DNA of 7,374 bases from an uncultured Chlamydiaceae bacterium. Lineage in GTDB: Bacteria > Chlamydiota > Chlamydiia > Chlamydiales > Parachlamydiaceae. How positions within the stretch are numbered: the stretch's first letter is position 1; the number at the start of each line of letters is the position of its first letter. The DNA lies in the NCBI GenBank assembly GCA_945957185.1, contig CAMFKA010000101.1, positions 1 to 7,374 on the forward strand, written 5' to 3'. The notes under the pieces are model-generated. The model worked only from the letters and a program-made list of their open reading frames with translations. It had not been told where the DNA came from and did not search any database. The position numbers and the translations under genes are program-made. Positions 5,826-7,374 of the stretch are shown in pieces.

Positions 5826-6562
5826 AGGGGGATCCTTGATTTAAGTTCTTCGAAAAGATTGAGAAGTTGTTTTTTTTGTGCGGCGGTAAATTTTAGCTTG
5901 TTGTGTCCAAAAGCTGTACAGGCTTTTTGTAGCGCTTGAAGTGCGTGTTCTTCGTGGTTTCTTCCACGTTTATCGTCTACGGAAAGAGGAAATTCCTCTT
6001 GGATTCTGCCGAGCAGCCACTTCTTTGTTTCGCCGTTATAAGCGGCGACAATATCTTTTTTCTTTTCCAGAGGGCCTTCTCGTGACGCAAGCGTATAAAT
6101 CGCTTGGCGAGGCATTGCTTCGAGCTTGGGTCGTAGTGTTTTGGGGAGTGTTTCTGAAAAATTGTAGTAGTGAAGAAAGTTGTAAGGGGTTTGTCTGTTC
6201 CCATAAGCGGCTATCAACCAAGAAGAAAAAGCTCCCTCTTTGTAGCGGGTCAAAATAGCATGCGCTTTCTTGATGCGCTCTCCGTGAAGAATAGCGGCCT
6301 GGTTGTTGATGGCTTTTACTTCTGCAGTAATAGAGATGAGGCTTTTTAGGTCGTGTTCTATCGAACCATTACGCGTGGCATAGGTGTGAAGAAGCTCTTC
6401 GATGTACGCTTTTTCGTGCTCGTTCAGATCGGAGATGCTGAACATTCCAGCGAAGCTGGTGAGCTCCCCTCTGGCCGACTGGTGTGCCACTGCAGCCATT
6501 TTTGGAGAGGGCTCATCTTTGCGTTTAAGCCGTTGATTCAAAAGTTCGTTAACACTACCCAT
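5822..6562 (-). CDS. pGP6-D family chlamydial protein (CT583-like)
   Basis: This 246-residue protein belongs to the chlamydial pGP6-D family, named for a gene of the chlamydial plasmid with a chromosomal paralogue (CT583). The most recognisable part is residues 112-175. It has FSSWL (112-116), PYNFLHYY (126-133), a LP...L...LEAMPRQAIYTLASREG segment (139-163) and EKKKDIV (166-172). These align by eye with FSSW, YNALAYY, IPYKSAYILAARKG and TKVDVI of pGP6-D. The N-terminal 45 residues are polar and probably flexible. There is no membrane segment or signal peptide. The biochemical role is not established; its constant pairing with a ParA ATPase suggests a partition or regulatory function. It starts 14 bp after parA with no clear ribosome-binding site, and its TGA overlaps the tatA ATG by 4 bp. 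Confidence 0.88.
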   Translation of the reverse strand: MGSVNELLNQRLKRKDEPSPKMAAVAHQSARGELTSFAGMFSISDLNEHEKAYIEELLHTYATRNGSIEHDLKSLISITAEVKAINNQAAILHGERIKKAHAILTRYKEGAFSSWLIAAYGNRQTPYNFLHYYNFSETLPKTLRPKLEAMPRQAIYTLASREGPLEKKKDIVAAYNGETKKWLLGRIQEEFPLSVDDKRGRNHEEHALQALQKACTAFGHNKLKFTAAQKKQLLNLFEELKSRIPL

Positions 6563-6564
6563 AA

Positions 6565-6581
6565 TGTAAAGCCGTTTTACA
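6565..6581. other. Small hairpin across the parA-pgp6 junction
   Basis: TGTAAA (6565-6570) and TTTACA (6576-6581) form a perfect 6-bp inverted repeat around GCCGT. It covers the parA stop codon and ends 2 bp before the pgp6-like ATG, where a ribosome-binding site would normally be. It is too weak and lacks a T-run for termination on its own. Confidence 0.35.
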
Positions 6582-7329
6582 ATCGTTTAAGAATTTCTTT
6601 GACCACATCTCGATAATCTTCCGCTGCGCGGCTTGCCGGAGTGGTTTCGAACACTGATTTTCCGTGAATAGAAGCTTCTGAGACGGAGATATCCCGACGC
6701 ACTTTTGTTTTAAAGACTTTGTTGGGAAATGTGCTTTCGATTACTTCTAAGAAGGTGTCGTTTGTTTTTCCTCTCGAATTCCAAAAAGATAAAACAACGC
6801 CAAGGACGTTTAGGGGGTGTCGTTGTCCTATGCTGTTAACGAATTGAGAGAGACGATCTAACCCTTTAACGCTATAAAACTCGGCTGTAGCACAGACAAG
6901 AGTGTGTTTTGCAGCAATTAATGCGGACTCTGTCAACCAGCAAAGAGATGGAGGGGTGTCGATGATGACGTAGTCGTATTTAAGAGGTTCTAAGATATCT
7001 CTTAAACGTTCATGAGAGTAGCGATCAGCTGCGAGTTGTCCGGTCACTTCTACGCGCTCCAAGTAGGAGTCCGCAGGAATGAGGTTTAGTCCGGGTAAAT
7101 CGGTTTTGAGGGTCACCTCGGCAACAGATTTTTCCCCTTGCAAAACAGAAGCTAAGCTGTCGTGTTCGTCGGGATCGAAGCCAAGACCTGTTGTGAGGTT
7201 AGCTTGAGCGTCGAAATCGACAAGTAGCACTTTCTTTTTATGAAATTTTACGAGGGCAGCGCCTAAGTGCAGGGCGGTCGAAGTCTTTGCTGTGCCCCCT
7301 TTAAAGCTGCTAATAGCGATCGTTTGCAT
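6577..7329 (-). CDS. parA: ParA/Soj family ATPase (pGP5-D / CT582 type)
   Basis: ParA ATPases bind DNA dynamically and position plasmids, chromosomal origins or protein complexes. The 250-residue protein has the deviant Walker A loop KGGTAKTS (10-17) with both lysines Lys10 and Lys15. DFDAQANLTTGLG (38-50) is the A' motif, and VIIDTPP (121-127) is Walker B. RRDISVSEA (211-219) is the region near the C-terminus conserved in the family. The length is that of Soj/pGP5-type ParA, without the N-terminal helix-turn-helix of P1-type ParA. KGGTAKTS and the segment YSHERL (104-109) resemble chromosomal CT582 of Chlamydia as I recall it. AAGGA lies 9 bp before the ATG. No ParB or parS is in the window; instead a pGP6-like gene follows after 14 bp. 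It is the first gene of the four-gene cluster that I can see. Confidence 0.95.
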   Translation of the reverse strand: MQTIAISSFKGGTAKTSTALHLGAALVKFHKKKVLLVDFDAQANLTTGLGFDPDEHDSLASVLQGEKSVAEVTLKTDLPGLNLIPADSYLERVEVTGQLAADRYSHERLRDILEPLKYDYVIIDTPPSLCWLTESALIAAKHTLVCATAEFYSVKGLDRLSQFVNSIGQRHPLNVLGVVLSFWNSRGKTNDTFLEVIESTFPNKVFKTKVRRDISVSEASIHGKSVFETTPASRAAEDYRDVVKEILKRL

Positions 7330-7374
7330 CGTGTGTTATCCTTGCTTGAAGCTAGACTCTAAACTTTTTGATCC

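Noticed and set aside
5941..6258. Open frames on + and - inside the pGP6-like gene
   Set aside because: They overlap the pGP6-D family region, which is clearly coding in the chosen - frame, and they have no motifs or ribosome-binding sites.
7330..7374. 3' end of a gene upstream of parA on the - strand
   Set aside because: All three - frames reach stops within these 45 bases, so a gene end is possible, but too little sequence remains to support any call.

Overview
The window looks like chromosomal DNA of a chlamydia-like bacterium (phylum Chlamydiae, probably an environmental 'Parachlamydiales'-type lineage rather than Chlamydia itself). The strongest evidence is a ParA ATPase directly followed by a pGP6-D-family protein. 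That pair is characteristic of chlamydial plasmids (pgp5-pgp6) and of the chromosomal CT582-CT583 pair of C. trachomatis. A stand-alone GlmU-like beta-helix gene next to ispA also recalls the Chlamydia CT629-CT628 arrangement. Base composition is moderate (mid-40s % GC by eye), and nothing indicates a recent insertion. All family assignments come from reading motifs; no database search was run.

Layout. 1-383 is a leader region with no convincing gene, a possible promoter and a thrice-repeated 9-mer. 384-1939 (+) holds an overlapping pair: a left-handed beta-helix acyltransferase of the GlmU C-terminal type, then ispA (farnesyl diphosphate synthase type). A hairpin at 1945-1970 separates ispA from the convergent recA (1985-3076, -). 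recA and ung (3246-3923, +) are divergent and share an upstream region of about 170 bp. Downstream of ung on + are two small unassigned genes. The first (3980-4318) is a basic, helical 112-residue protein whose ribosome-binding site can be folded into a stem. The second (4448-4837) is a 129-residue protein resembling class I type III secretion chaperones.

4811-7329 (-) is a compact four-gene cluster read from right to left: parA, pgp6-like, tatA, tatC. Spacing is 14 bp, then a 4-bp ATGA overlap, then a 26-bp overlap, so it is very probably one transcript. The 58-residue tatA is short and hidden at the junction, but it has the diagnostic membrane helix, FG hinge and amphipathic helix. tatC has the conserved residues of the twin-arginine signal-peptide receptor. 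The cluster ends in a hairpin plus T-tract that overlaps the tatC coding end and the end of the convergent small gene.

Functionally the window mixes housekeeping (isoprenoid synthesis, recombination, uracil repair), protein export (a minimal TatA-TatC translocase), a plasmid-type partition/regulatory pair and two possible lineage-specific genes. The most notable points are the joining of a pGP5/pGP6-type module to Tat genes in one operon and the unassigned chaperone-like gene. I saw no tRNA, rRNA, CRISPR array, insertion sequence or integrase.
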